In this document: piece by piece, positions 19,275-31,944 of the stretch
Position numbering within the stretch: position 1 is the first letter of the stretch
How the letters are laid out: each line of letters starts with the position of its first letter
Assembly (NCBI GenBank): GCA_003254885.1
Contig: QANT01005254.1
Coordinates: forward strand, 1-64,000
Direction: 5' to 3'
From: Purshia tridentata
Lineage: Eukaryota; Streptophyta; Magnoliopsida; Rosales; Rosaceae
Length of the DNA stretch: 64,000 nucleotides
Position numbers and translations under genes: made by a program
Notes under the pieces: model-generated
The model's database searches: none
What the model saw: the letters and a program-made list of their open reading frames with translations, nothing else
Told to the model about the DNA's origin: nothing

Positions 19275-22200
19275 ATGTCTTCGCTGAGTAGGGAACTGGT
19301 ATTCTTGATCTTACAGTTCTTAGACGAGGAGAAGTTCAAGGAAACAGTTCATAAGTAAGTGTGTGTTTTATAAGAATGTCATTTTCTGTCTCAATTTCTG
19401 TTTGCTTTGCTGAGGAACTTTGGGGAAGAAAAGATGATAAACACTCAAGCCTACCTTTTGATTTTTGAGTTGTCTTTTTGAAAAATGGCCAATATGAAAG
19501 CTTACAAAACAAAACCGCCAATTTAAGCCAGCCAGTGATGATAAACACTTTAAAATTTTGCTGGCATTTGTCTTTTTGTTTCCTGCTTTCTCTAAGCAAC
19601 AAAATCGAGCATGAGAAATTGGGCTTAAACGTATTCTTAGTGCTGTGTTGTTGTTGTAATGTGCTTCTTCTGGACATATAGGCTAGAGCAAGAGTCTGGC
19701 TTTTTCTTCAATATGAAACATTTTGAGGATCAAGTCCAGGCTGGAGAGTGGGACGAAGTTGAGCGCTATTTGTGTGGCTTCACTAAAGTTGAAGACAACC
19801 GATATTCAATGAAGATTTTTTTTGAAATTAGGAAGCAGAAGTATTTGGAAGCTCTTGATAGGTGAGTTTCAACACTATCTCTTTTTGGCATCCTGTTTCT
19901 GAACATATGGACGAAAGCTGGTTATTGACTTTACCAAATTTCATACCAAACTATATGTCAAAGGCACTTAATATGGTAGTTTTCTGGAGTTTGTTTTATC
20001 AAAATAAGGAAATAAGCTGAGCCATGTCAGTTGGTATAGGGTTTCTACCATTGTAGAATTTGATCTCAGTATGCCTTTATGCAGTTGTTTGATAAGTTAA
20101 TTGACGTTCTGTTTCCTGCTATCAGGCAGGATAGGGCAAAGGCGGTTGAGATTCTTGTGAAGGACCTGAAGGTTTTTGCCTCTTTTAATGAGGAACTTTT
20201 CAAGGAGATCACTCAGTTGCTCACTCTTGATAACTTCAGGTATTGCTTGTTTGAACCATTGCTTCTTTGTTAATATGGGGGTATATTTTGTAATTGGCCC
20301 TCAGATATTTCTTCTATTTGTATCACACTGTCAGGCAAAATGAGCAGCTTTCCAAGTATGGAGACACAAAGTCAGCTCGGAATATCATGCTTATAGAACT
20401 TAAAAAGCTCATTGAGGCAAACCCATTATTCCGTGATAAGCTTGCATTCCCAGCCTTCAAAAGTTCACGTTTACGGACGTTAATAAACCAGAGGTCATTC
20501 TCACATCCTCTCTTAACTTCTTTTGTGCAATTTTGTTGTCAACATGTCATCAACTCTTTATACACTCAGGATACTGGTTATGCTACTGGATACCCAATTA
20601 TCCTGTAGTAGGTTTGCCTCTTTTTCATTTTAGGATGCATTTTCACTAGTTAATTGGTAAGAGTAATGATTCATTTGATACATAAAATTTTTGCCAATGA
20701 GCCCATCATTCCTTCGTATCTACTTGTTCCCTGGTGTTTTTATTTCTTTCTGATATTGGATTTTCATCAAAGTTGCTCTTGTGAAGCTCATTTCTCTATT
20801 TGAATTTTCAGTCTCAATTGGCAGCACCAACTTTGCAAGAATCCCCGTTCAAATCCTGATATTAAAACATTATTTATGGATCATTCGTGCACTCCAACTG
20901 CCAATGGATCTCGTCCTCCTCCCACGAACAGTCCCCTTGTGGGACCAATTCCAAAGGCTGGCGCATTTCCTCCTATTGGTGCTCATGGTGTAAGTTGCAT
21001 CTAGTCATCTGTATAAGAGTGACATGCAACAATTTATAATAATACTTGGATTGAATTTTTATCACTGTACAGCCATTTCAGCCTGTTGTCTCCCCTTCCC
21101 CTGGTGCTATTGCTGGCTGGATGTCAAGCACTAATCCTTCTTTGCCCCACCCTGCTGTTGCCGCAGCTCCTCCTGGTATCGTGCAGCCTTCTAGTGCAGG
21201 TGCGTATGTTTGTATGTAGCTCTGTATGCTTTTAGCTCTCCACACTCTTCATAGAGTTTCTTTAATATCTTAAATATGATTTTGTACTCATTGTGTTTCC
21301 TTTATACAGCTGCTTTCTTGAAGCACCCGAGGACTCCTACAGGTGTTACAGGGATGGATTATCAATCAGCTGATTCAGAGCACTTGATGAAGCGTATTCG
21401 CACTGGCCAAGCGGATGAGGTGTGAAAATTTCAAGCTCAGTTATCATGTTTGTTAGTTTTAATAAGTACTACAGATCTCCCCCACCCCTCTAATGGAACA
21501 AGGAATAAAGAACATATGCTCAACGGTGGTCTTGCAGGTGTCATTTTCTGGTGTGATGCATAGTTCCAATGTCTATTCACAAGATGACCTTCCTAAGGCT
21601 GTTGTTCGGAGCCTTACTCAAGGATCTAATGTAATGAGCATGGACTTTCATCCACAGCAGCAAACTATTCTTTTAGGTTTGTACCTAAAGATATTTTAGT
21701 CATCAAATGTTTTCTGGTTCACTGTTTGAAATTTTCAATTATTTGTTTGTAGTTGGGACAAATGTTGGTGACATCAGCCTTTGGGAGGTAGGGTCTCGGG
21801 AAAGGTTGGTACATAAACCTTTCAAGGTTTGGGATATACAAGCTGCGTCAATGCCATTGCAGGTACTGTATGTTATGGCTTCATAGGAGTTATTACTGAA
21901 TTTCCTGCAGATAATCTTCTGGTCTAGTTGGTAACGGGCTACATGATGGGGTTGGCCCTATCATGAACTTATAAACCCCTAAATTTCTGTTTTATCTTCT
22001 GCTAAAGAATAGCCAATTGCTTCTTTTCTTGATTGAAATGCTCAAGGAAGTTTATAATTTTGAGTCTGCTATTTCACCAAGAGACCAGGGTAGTTGATAC
22101 GTTCATGCTAAACTTTGGTACCATAAGCATTGCGATTCTGGAAGATTCACTGATTGTACTTTAATATGAATCTTGATTATTCTACCAGACAGCTTTGTTG

Positions 22201-25200
22201 AATGATGCTGCAATATCAGTGAATCGTTGTGTTTGGGCGCCAGATGGGCTTATGCTTGGTATGCATACTCCTTACCAAATTGGAAAATGATTATTACCTG
22301 TTTTGTTTAATAACATTATTGTGACAACATTTTGCATTATCCAGGTGTTGCATTTTCAAAGCACATTGTTCAGATATATGGTTACAATCCAACTGGAGAA
22401 CTGAGACAGCATTTGGAGGTTAGCTTGTAATGCATATAATTTTTTCCCTGGGCAATGGGAAAGTACTAGTTATTGACTATCTGTCTCATCTTTTAGATTG
22501 ATGCTCATCTTGGTGGTGTTAATGACATTGCATTCGCTCATCCCAACAAGCAATTGTGTATTGTTACGTGTGGAGATGATAAAATGATTAAGGTATTAGC
22601 TGTAAGACCTGATGTGGTTTTGTACATAGAGGAGATTCGGGCTCCCTGATTACTGTAAATTTCTCGTCGACAGGTATGGGATGCTGCAGCTGGACGCAGA
22701 CAATATACATTTGAAGGCCATGAAGCTTCTGTATATTCAGTGTGCCCTCATTACAAAGAAAATATCCAGGTAAGTCTTATTTAGAAGCTCATCATCAGCT
22801 TTGTACTCATTTAGCTTTTTGATATGTTGACTTGTAGTTGGAGTCTGCTGTTCATCTGCATAACAAGTGAAGCTGAGAAAAATTAGATAACTCTCATCCT
22901 TTCAAATTTCATGCACTAATGCACTTTTTCCTTGTATCAGTTCATTTTTTCAACTGCCGTTGATGGGAAGATCAAAGCTTGGCTATATGATTGCTTGGGG
23001 TCAAGGGTGGACTATGATGCTCCTGGACTTTGGTGTACCATGATGGCATATAGTGCAGATGGAACCAGGTACAACTTTTTTGGATGATGGTGAAGTACTA
23101 ATAAACTGTTGGACTTGTATGTGTCTATATATATCTATATGTTATGCATGTGCTCCATTATATTTTTTGTCTATTGCATATTATCCTTGCATTGAAATAT
23201 TTGAATAATATATATCACTGTATGGAAGCTTTCTCAATAATAATGATGCTTATTTTATCGAATGGAGTATACAGCTATAGTCCCAGCTCTTCCCTTCCTC
23301 TCTCTTTCTGGAAATATTTTTCTCCATTACTGTAATTTATAATTTTATTTCTCAAATACATACGTGTACATAATACTTATACATATTTTAATATGCAGAC
23401 TTTTCTCATGTGGAACGAGTAAAGAAGGTGAATCCCATCTGGTAGAGTGGAATGAGAGTGAAGGGGCTATCAAACGGACATATTCTGGGTTTAGGAAGCG
23501 CTCTTCAGATGTTGTCCAGTTTGACACAACAAGAAACCGGTTCTTAGCTGCTGGTGATGAATTTCAAATTAAGTTCTGGGATATGGACAATACCAATGTG
23601 TTGACAGCTGTTGATGCAGATGGCGGGTTGCCTGTCAGTAATGCTCTCCTTTACATTATGTTAATACCATTCAAGTTGAAGAGTGGATAAGTCACAATTT
23701 TTTTGGTCCAATTTCACTTGTTGCAGGCTAGTCCTAGACTGAGATTCAACAAAGAAGGCTCACTGTTGGCTGTAACAACAAATGACTGTGGTATTAAGAT
23801 TTTAGCAAACAATGATGGTTTGCGCTTGATAAGGATGTTGGAGGGCAGGGCTATGGAGAAAAATCGAGGCACTTCTGAGCCCATCAACACGAAGGTAATT
23901 TTTGTTCTACAGTCTTTAAGGAAGTATTTGTAAAAGGCTTGGGATCTTATGTCAAATTTTATTGCCCACTTTTCATTGATTTTCTTTTTGCAGCCTCTGA
24001 TTGTTAATGCACTAGGCCCCATTGTTAATGTCAATGCTGTTGCTCCAGCCCTGGAACGTCCTGATAGAATCCAACCTGCTGTGTCTATCAGTAGTCTAGT
24101 AAGTTTTTCTTCGGTGAAGCAGTAATCTAATAAGTTGAAGTAGAATAAAATTGTAAATGCTCTCTATGATCGTACGTTTATTATATTGGTTTTTTACTGC
24201 AGGGTACCATGGAGAACAGCAGGCTTGTTGATGTTAAACCACGGATATCTGATGATATAGAAAAGATGAAGAGCTGGAAAATTTCTGATATTGTGGATCC
24301 ATCTCAAATGAAAGCTCTGCGATTGCCTGACTCTACAACTTCTGGAAAGGTGTAGAGGAATCAAAATCTTGGATGACTTTATATATATAATTGTTTCCCG
24401 TAGGGGCATAGTTGATATTACTAAATAAACCCTTTAATTATTAAATATGAGATGGAAGGCCCTAACTCTATATTTTTGGTGTTTGTCTTTATACCAGCAT
24501 ATTTTATTTTGAAAAATATTATATTTGGTTAGAAAACAGGCTTTTTGTTGTTTTTTTTTTTTCCCTAAAACTGGTACCAATTATTCAACAAATATGTATA
24601 TACTGTAGTGGGCATGATCATTTACTTCCTTTGTTGTAGATTCCATAATCCCATAATTGATGATAATTAATTGCAAATTGCAGATTGTGAGACTAATGTA
24701 CACCAACAATGGCCTGGCTCTGTTAGCCCTTGCCTCCAATGCTGTTCACAAGCTTTGGAAATGGCAACGTAGTGAAAGGAATCCATCTGGGAAGGTCTGG
24801 TATCTGTCTTTTGTCAAGTTTTTCATACTGTTATTTACTTTTGGTGTTTCTTATAGTTTTTTACCTCGTGATTTTTTTCCAGGCTACTGCATATGTTATG
24901 CCACAGTTGTGGCAGCCTCCCAATGGAACTCTCATGACAAATGATGTAAATGACAATAAACCAGCTGAGGAATCTACTGCATGCATTGCTTTATCCAAAA
25001 ATGATTCTTATGTCATGTCTGCATCTGGTGGGAAGGTCTCTTTGTTCAACATGATGACATTTAAGGTATGCTGTTTCTGCCTTTGTTTAGAACCATCTAC
25101 TAGGAGCTACAGTGCCTTTTTTATACATATTTTCAAGCAGTCTCTTTTAATTACCTTGTTGACTGAATAAACCCGGTAACTATTTTGCAGGTCATGACAA

Positions 25201-26852
25201 CATTTGTATCTCCCCCTCCAGCAGCCACTTTTTTGGCATTTCATCCTCAAGATAATAATATAATTGCTATTGGCATGGAGGATTCTTCTATTTTAATATA
25301 TAATGTCAGGGTTGATGAGGTAAATAAATTTTTAGGTTTTATCTGTATTTGTTGCTTGATATCTTTGTCGTCTAGTTATTTGAAAAACTAAACCTTGCAT
25401 GTGATCGGCAGGTTAAAACCAAACTGAAAGGTCATCAGAATCGGATTACAGGCCTTGCATTCTCTCAAAGTCTTAATGTGCTGGTTTCTTCAGGGGCTGA
25501 TACCCAGGTTAAATTTTTTATTTTCTATAACAAGTATAGCAATTCTTTACCTGACTAGTTGTTTTCTGTATGAGGTTGTTGATTACCTTTGGTGAGTTGG
25601 ACTGCAGTTATGCGTGTGGAGCATTGATGGATGGGAGAAAAAGAAAACAAGGTTCATACAAGCACCAGTGGGTCGCCAATCCCCATTGGTGGGAGAAACT
25701 AAAGTTCAGTTTCATAATGATCACACGCATCTGTTGGTTGCCCATGAAAGCCAAATTTCTGTGTATGATTGCAAGCTTGATTGTTTGCGCTCAGTAAGTT
25801 TTCCACCTGCAAGAACTTATATCATGTTTCTCATTAATTTTTCTGCTTTGGAAAATCGATATATAAGACCTACATTTTCCAATTATTAGTTAGTTCTTTC
25901 CTTACTATTGCCATCTTGAAATCAGGCAGTAAAGTGGTGATTTTGGTTTGATGGTGAAATGAGACTTGGAAATTAGTAAAATTACCTATTTGAATGAACT
26001 TTTCTGGACAGTGGGTTAGAGAGTTAGTAATCTGTGCCTAAAGCTTGGCACAGCTTGTGTCCCTGTCAATGAAAAAGTATATTCTTGAGATTGCAACATG
26101 CTGTGTGGCAAATTTTCACTTTCTTTGTAGCATTACTTGGTAAAATGAAATATTACATGATCTCTTAAGTTAAGCTAACGTAAAAGTTATACTGCCTAGC
26201 AATGTTTGATGTATAAGACTTGAATAAATTTGATGTTTTTATGTATACATCTCTATCTCTTTTTATTTTTTATTTTAAGTATTTATACATCTCTATTGTA
26301 ATTTGATTTTTTCTTGTTCTGCCTATTCATTTCTTCCTCTTTGTGTTGGTAGTGGTCACCGAAAGATGCACTTGCTGCTCCCATCTCAAGTGCAATATAT
26401 TCATGTGACGGTTTATTAGTTTACGCTTCTTTTTGTGATGGTGCTGTTGGAGTTTTTGATGCTGATAGCTTAAGACTCAGATGTCGCATAGCACCTTCTG
26501 CCTATATACCATCATTTGCTCTCAGGTGAGCCGAAGAGGTTTTTTGAATAGGAACGGGGTTGTTTCAATTGTCATAACCTGCTTATGTATGAAAACTTGT
26601 ATTCTAACCTTGTTTGCCATTTATTGATGGAAAATCTTGTGCAGTGGCAACTCCCCCTATCCTTTGGTAATAGCAGCTCATCCGTCTGAGCCTAACCAGA
26701 TTGCAGTAGGGATGACTGATGGGTCAGTGCATGTAGTTGAACCATCTGATGTAGAGCTGAAGTGGGGTGGTGCACCGTCACAAGATAATGGCCCCTCCAA
26801 TTCATCAAATCCTTCTCCCAGTGGTCAAGCATCAGAACATCCTTCCAGGTGA
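19275..26852 (+). CDS. TOPLESS/TPR transcriptional co-repressor
   Basis: Groucho/Tup1-type co-repressor that binds EAR-motif repressors such as Aux/IAA proteins and recruits histone deacetylases in the nucleus. Twenty-five exons join to 1133 residues (Arabidopsis TPL has 1131): 19275-19354, 19682-19861, 20126-20239, 20335-20493, 20812-20989, 21073-21199, 21310-21419, 21538-21676, 21753-21862, 22189-22258, 22345-22418, 22497-22592, 22674-22769, 22941-23068, 23399-23633, 23727-23894, 23994-24098, 24203-24349, 24684-24794, 24883-25065, 25191-25319, 25412-25507, 25608-25793, 26353-26525 and 26645-26852. The N-terminal LisH and CTLH region (MSSLSRELVFLILQFLDEEK, then the FNMKHFEDQV helix) forms the EAR-binding tetramer domain. 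A Pro-rich linker follows from about residue 200 to 330, then two WD40 propellers (for example CGDDKMIKVWD, FHPQDNNIIAIGMEDSS). The linker (GWMSS, DYQSADSEHLMKR) places it nearer TPL/TPR1 than TPR2/3, but I leave the symbol open. Confidence 0.96.
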
Positions 26853-27560
26853 TGGTGGCAGCGGAGAAGAATATGTTCTACCAAGATGGGAGAGTAGACA
26901 GACACGACAGTGCAGTTGCATGAATTTTAGCTAGTGCCTTTTGCCAATTTTTATTTATTTTTCCCTGAGCCATTGCTTTGGATTATGGCTGTTTATTATT
27001 CTATGTATATCTTTTTGTGTTTCTTTGTTTTGCCAAATGAAGTTGTAGGGAGTATGAATGTGTATATTGTTGTCGTCAGAATATGTTGGAAGACACCATG
27101 AAAGGCCAATTTGCCTTCCGGCAGTATTTAGGTTGTTTTTCTTTTAATACATAAATTACATACATATCAGTTAATGGTTTTTGGAATGAATGATTGTTTC
27201 ACTGTGTTTATTATTTTCAGTATATATTGCATTTGTGTTTGGAGAAAGGAAAAAAAAGGGAAATAACATGTTATTTGACCGACTACAGTCGTGGATTCCT
27301 CCTGGGTTCTGAACCTGTTTTTATGTTGATGCAAAAAAATACTGGTAGACAAACACTAAAGATAGAATATATACGACGAGGAATTTATGGTGTCTTGTGC
27401 ATTTTTTTTAATGTCATTTTCCGAAAGGAGGTCAGAGGTCCTGTTTGGAGAGTAGATATATATATCGACTAGTTGTGAAGGCCCACTTCCTTTACCAAAA
27501 AACAGAAGAAGAAGAAGAAGAGAAGGCCCAATTCACGAATCAAGGGCCCACTCCGCACAC
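26853..27560. other. Spacer between TOPLESS and PP4R2 genes
   Basis: It contains the TOPLESS 3' UTR (to roughly 27160) and then AT-rich DNA leading to the next promoter. A small (GAA)n run lies near 27507-27520. No further gene is visible. Confidence 0.5.
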
Positions 27561-28118
27561 GTCTGTCATTTTTGTTGTGCAGACTGCAGTGACCATTTAC
27601 GTTCTACGCTGGAGTCGACCACTATCTCCTCTCTCTCAAAACAGGGTGTCGGTTCGATTCGATTCGTTGAGCTCTCAATAGATTCGAACTTGGTAAGTTC
27701 TTCTAATCATAATCCCTACCTCATTAAAAATCGATACAAATTTCGGAGCTCTTTTTTCTTTTCTTTTAGGTTCCTCCATATACTTCAAAATTTATGCCAG
27801 TTAGGGTTTTGCGGCTTCACTTTCAAAGTCTTGCTTGATTTTCTCGGTAATCAAACAGAGTGGGACAACATCAGAACATAAACTTTTCAAATTTTATTTA
27901 GTATAGAAAAAGGTGAATTTACTCACTCAACTGAGTTAGGCGCAGCTATTGGGTCTGGTTATTAGGAGTTTTAAGTTACTGAACTAAAATTAGTTTCATT
28001 TTGAGAACTTTAAGCTATTAATATTTTTCAGCAGCCAAATGGGTTCTGATTTATGTACTCAATATAATTTTTTTGTTTTTTGTTGTTTTTATCATCACAA
28101 GTAGGTTAAGGGATCTAA

Positions 28119-28632
28119 ATGGAGATGCCACCAAATGAAAATTCACAGCACTTAGTGAATTCTTCCAGTGATGCTGATCAACAAAATGATGCTATGGTTT
28201 CTGATGTCTTAAATCATGGGTATATGCTTCTTTTCCTATATTTTTCAAAATATGTCATTATCCAAATTTATATTTCAGGTTAGCTATGCTTGGTGCATGT
28301 ATTCAGGGATATCTAACATCATGTGGTTGCTGATGCGTACCTTCTATCATGTGATGCAATTTCCTAATTGTTATAGACAATAACTGTCTCCGTGGCAACT
28401 CAAGTGCTTATCTACGCAGAATTGTTTCAACATATTATACCACAGTAATAACACAGTCTCTGAAGGTTTTATATGCACTAATGGGTCTTCACGTTGCTAT
28501 TCATTGTTAATGAAACACAATGTGCAATTGCTCTTGAGGGGGATTTTAAGGATTAGAGAACTGTTAAACTGACAAATTGAGGGGGTCGGGTTAATATTCA
28601 TATAATTTGCTCTCTAAATAGATGATAGCATG

Positions 28633-28664
<32 letters not shown>

Positions 28665-30964
28665 CCTTTCTAGTAGAAATTCAAATACAGGGTGCAAAGT
28701 ATTGTATATAATTTGCTCTCTAAATAGATGATAGCATGATATATATATATATATATATATATATAGTAGAAATTCAAATACAGGGTGCAAAGTATTGTGA
28801 AGAGAACTACTCATTGCAATTTTTCAATAATGTGCATCTTTTGGGGATCAGTAATGTTTTGCCCTTATGATTTAGACATTAAAAAATAAATTCACTTTTT
28901 TACCCCATATTACAGTTATGTACTTTTTGTTTCTGATTTTTTTATTAAGAAAAGTACTGTTGCACATGTTAGATGTAAGGAGTCCAAGCATGAGATTGCT
29001 GAAGAAGAAGTTAGAGGCATACTAGAAGTTATTGCATCCACTGGGAAATTTTGGTAAGCTGATATCCTCATTGTGAAATTTTCCTTATCTAAGGTGCATG
29101 TTTGTATTTTAATTGTTTTCACTCCAGATGCGATGCATGAAAAATGGAAAAAGGAAAAAATTAACATTCTTGGTTCTCACTTTGTTTTTGCTTTGTTGTC
29201 AACCTTCTTTTTATGTATATCCTACAGGCATGATTGGGACAAATTAAAGAGCATGCTATCCTTTCAACTGAAGCAGGTATGGGGAGGTATGCCAGCATGT
29301 GGGTCTTCAGCTGTTTATAATTGTCACACATATGCATGCACACACAAGCACACTAAAAGTTGTAATAGATGTGCATGATTGTATTTCTGGTCTTTATTTT
29401 CTAATTATGATCTCTCTCCTCCCAATTCCATGATTTACGAAGGTTCTGTTGGAGTATCCTGAGGCAAAAATGACAAGTGAGGAGCAAACTTCTTCTTTAG
29501 GAGAAACCTACCCAGAGCTGGTGAATAGGTTGGACGAAGGTATTGTCATTTTTCTGATGATGTATGAAACCCACTTGATCAGTGTGTCTGTATGTGTTCT
29601 TATTAAAAAAAAAGTGTATTTATATGTGTTAATACCTTTTGGTATTCCATGAGTTCTGTGTCATCATAAGACCCAACAACTGTCTCATGAACTGGCAGTC
29701 TAGGCCATTCTGGGACTAATGAACAATGAGTAGATGGTGTACCTGGACTAGCTAATGGTCAAATCAAGGTTGGGCAGTGTGATGATCCGGTATAAGTTTC
29801 CTTAATACTGGAAGGATTAACGATCACAAAAGAGGATGTGAAGCTGAAATTGTTTCTTAGTTTATGTTGTTAGGTGTCTATAGTTCTATTGTAATTTAAG
29901 TGCCTTTTCTTTTATGCAAATGTTTATAGTATGTTTCTTCATTGCAGCTCTTCATAGTTTTACCGAAGGCCCTCCATTTACCCTTCAGAGGCTTTGTGAG
30001 GTGATGACTCCAACTTTATTTATGAATTATGTGTTACGTCCCAAAAGTTTTGCTCATGATTGTGTCTTTCATCTCTTTGTTGACTTTTTTCAAGCTCGGT
30101 GTATAAATGTAGTTGGGTCGAATGACACCTTAGCTGCCTTTCTGAAACTGATATTCCCATTCATCCCCTTCTTTCACCCTTCTTAGATGGCTCCCAGTTT
30201 TTGTAACTTCTGAGTTCACAAACAAACCTTTATAATGAGAGCTTACGTCTTACTGCGTGTCTGATACAATCAAATATACGATTTTGATCTTGCTATGTTT
30301 TATGTTATGAAATATCTTTATGGGATATAATATGTTTGTTCTGAAAATGATGTCAAACAGATCCTATTGGATGCGCGGAGCATCTATCCAAATCTCTCAA
30401 AGCTTTCTTTAGCACTGGAGAAGGTATATTAGTAAAAATCTGTGCACTGTTTCCCATCATTTTATAGGTTTTTAGTCTGATAATTTATTTCAGCGCATCT
30501 GAGGTTGCTAAATGGTTACTTTATGTCCTTGAGTGTTTACTCATCTTTCATCACTATAGTGCTTTTCCTCCATAGTTGAAATGATTTAAGGCTACTCTAA
30601 CTCTTCCATTTAAGTTAAATGAAGGATAATTTTTCTTAAAATTCTATATTTTATTCGTGCATCACAACTTGTATGTACTTGGTTGTAGAATCTATTGGTG
30701 ACATCTATGCTGGCCATCTCAACGGATCCGTATCCACAATCGATGATGGAAAAGTCAGCTGAACCAGACAAACCAAGTGAAGAACCTAAACTTCACTTTG
30801 ATTCAGTGCAAAATGGGGTGGAGCCTATGGTAGGTGACAGGGATGAAGTAATGGCAGAGGTAGAGCAGGCTGCTATTGATGACGATATGACCATTGCCAT
30901 GGAAGCTTTTGAAGATATAGTTGGATCTTCAGAGACAAATTCAGTGGAGACAAATAATTCCTAG
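28119..30964 (+). CDS. PP4R2L: PP4 regulatory subunit 2-like protein (PPP4R2 family)
   Basis: Regulatory subunit of protein phosphatase 4, linked in eukaryotes to DNA-damage signalling and, in plants, to microRNA biogenesis and defence. Seven exons give 239 residues: 28119-28219, 28973-29053, 29228-29276, 29443-29539, 29948-30000, 30361-30423 and 30689-30964. The conserved PPP4R2 core is clear: EEVRGILEVIASTGKFWHDW, LKSMLSFQLKQVLLEYPEAK, FTEGPPFTLQRLCEILLDAR and IYPNLSKLSLALEKNLLVTS. The C-terminus is acidic and ends DDDMTIAMEAFEDIVG plus a short tail. The acceptor of exon 2 is uncertain: 28955 also keeps the frame and would add six residues. A leader exon near 27600-27690 and a 5' UTR intron to about 28102 are likely. 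Confidence 0.92.
28601..28798 (+). repeat. Tandem duplication with (AT)n in PP4R2L intron 1
   Basis: The block tataatttgctctctaaata through a (AT)n tract to agggtgcaaagtattgt is present twice (from 28601 and from 28707). The AT tracts lie at about 28636-28664 and 28738-28765. It is intronic and should not affect the protein. Confidence 0.85.
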
Positions 30965-31944
30965 TCTTCCACTTATGTAGTCAAGACACGTCAATTCTAC
31001 AAAGCTCATTGGTTCATATGTTTCCTAATTGACAGGGACCCTATTGAGGTTCAGATTTCTACATGGGAAACTAGGTTGGACCATTGAAATCTGTTATTGG
31101 GCTTGTTAAACCGTTAAAGCCATGGTGGGAAGCATGGGTCCTGGCCGTATAGAGTAGGGAAGATTCTTATTCATGCTTGAATGATGTCCAATTATACACA
31201 ATGGCAGCATTATACACAATAGCCGCTCGGCTTTTAAATTTTGCTGCAATTTTTTATTGGATTTGGGCATTAGATTCCTTTGGTGGGTTTATTCGAGTTA
31301 TATATAGTGAGGCCAAGATAAATGCTCATTCATTTGTACTTTGAATTTGTTGTTGAGATTTGGGGAAGGCAAGGATATAAAATATTTGAGCTAAATGTTA
31401 ATTGCTTCAATCGGTGATGTAGCTGCTGTGGTTTTTGCCTGCGGAGGTTAACTGAGGAAAATTTCATTGATTATTAGTTGAACATAATTTGCTGTGTAGA
31501 TCATACCAATTGGTTATTGATACATGGCTTAATCTCCATATTAAAATGTGTTTTCTCATATTAATTTGGGTTTAAAACAAGTATACCTGTGATGGGACTT
31601 ATGAATTGTGATGGGCAACGTGCTCAAAAACATGACTTATGCGCAGTGTCGGGGTATATATTTTCAATAAGCCAAAGAAAGAAGCACTGTCCTACACGAA
31701 TTTTAACCTTTTTTGGGTGTACAATTTTTCACATGTACATTGAAATATCTGCTTTATTTCGTCCTAAAAGAAATCAACATCAGACCGATACAGAGCCCAT
31801 TTACACTTCCAAAAATTGTATGCTGGCTGTACAGCCTCTGCTTCCTCTAGTATCTGATATCAACTTACCATATCAAATCATTAAATCTGATATGTACTTT
31901 CCCTGTTCACTGTTTAGTATGCACAAGCAACTTTTTCAAATTTC
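30965..31944. other. Convergent 3' region between PP4R2L and RSH genes
   Basis: Two genes end toward each other with about 980 bases between stop codons. The space holds both 3' UTRs; I see no third gene. The plus-strand open frame 31589-32158 is mostly antisense to the last RSH exon. Confidence 0.6.
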
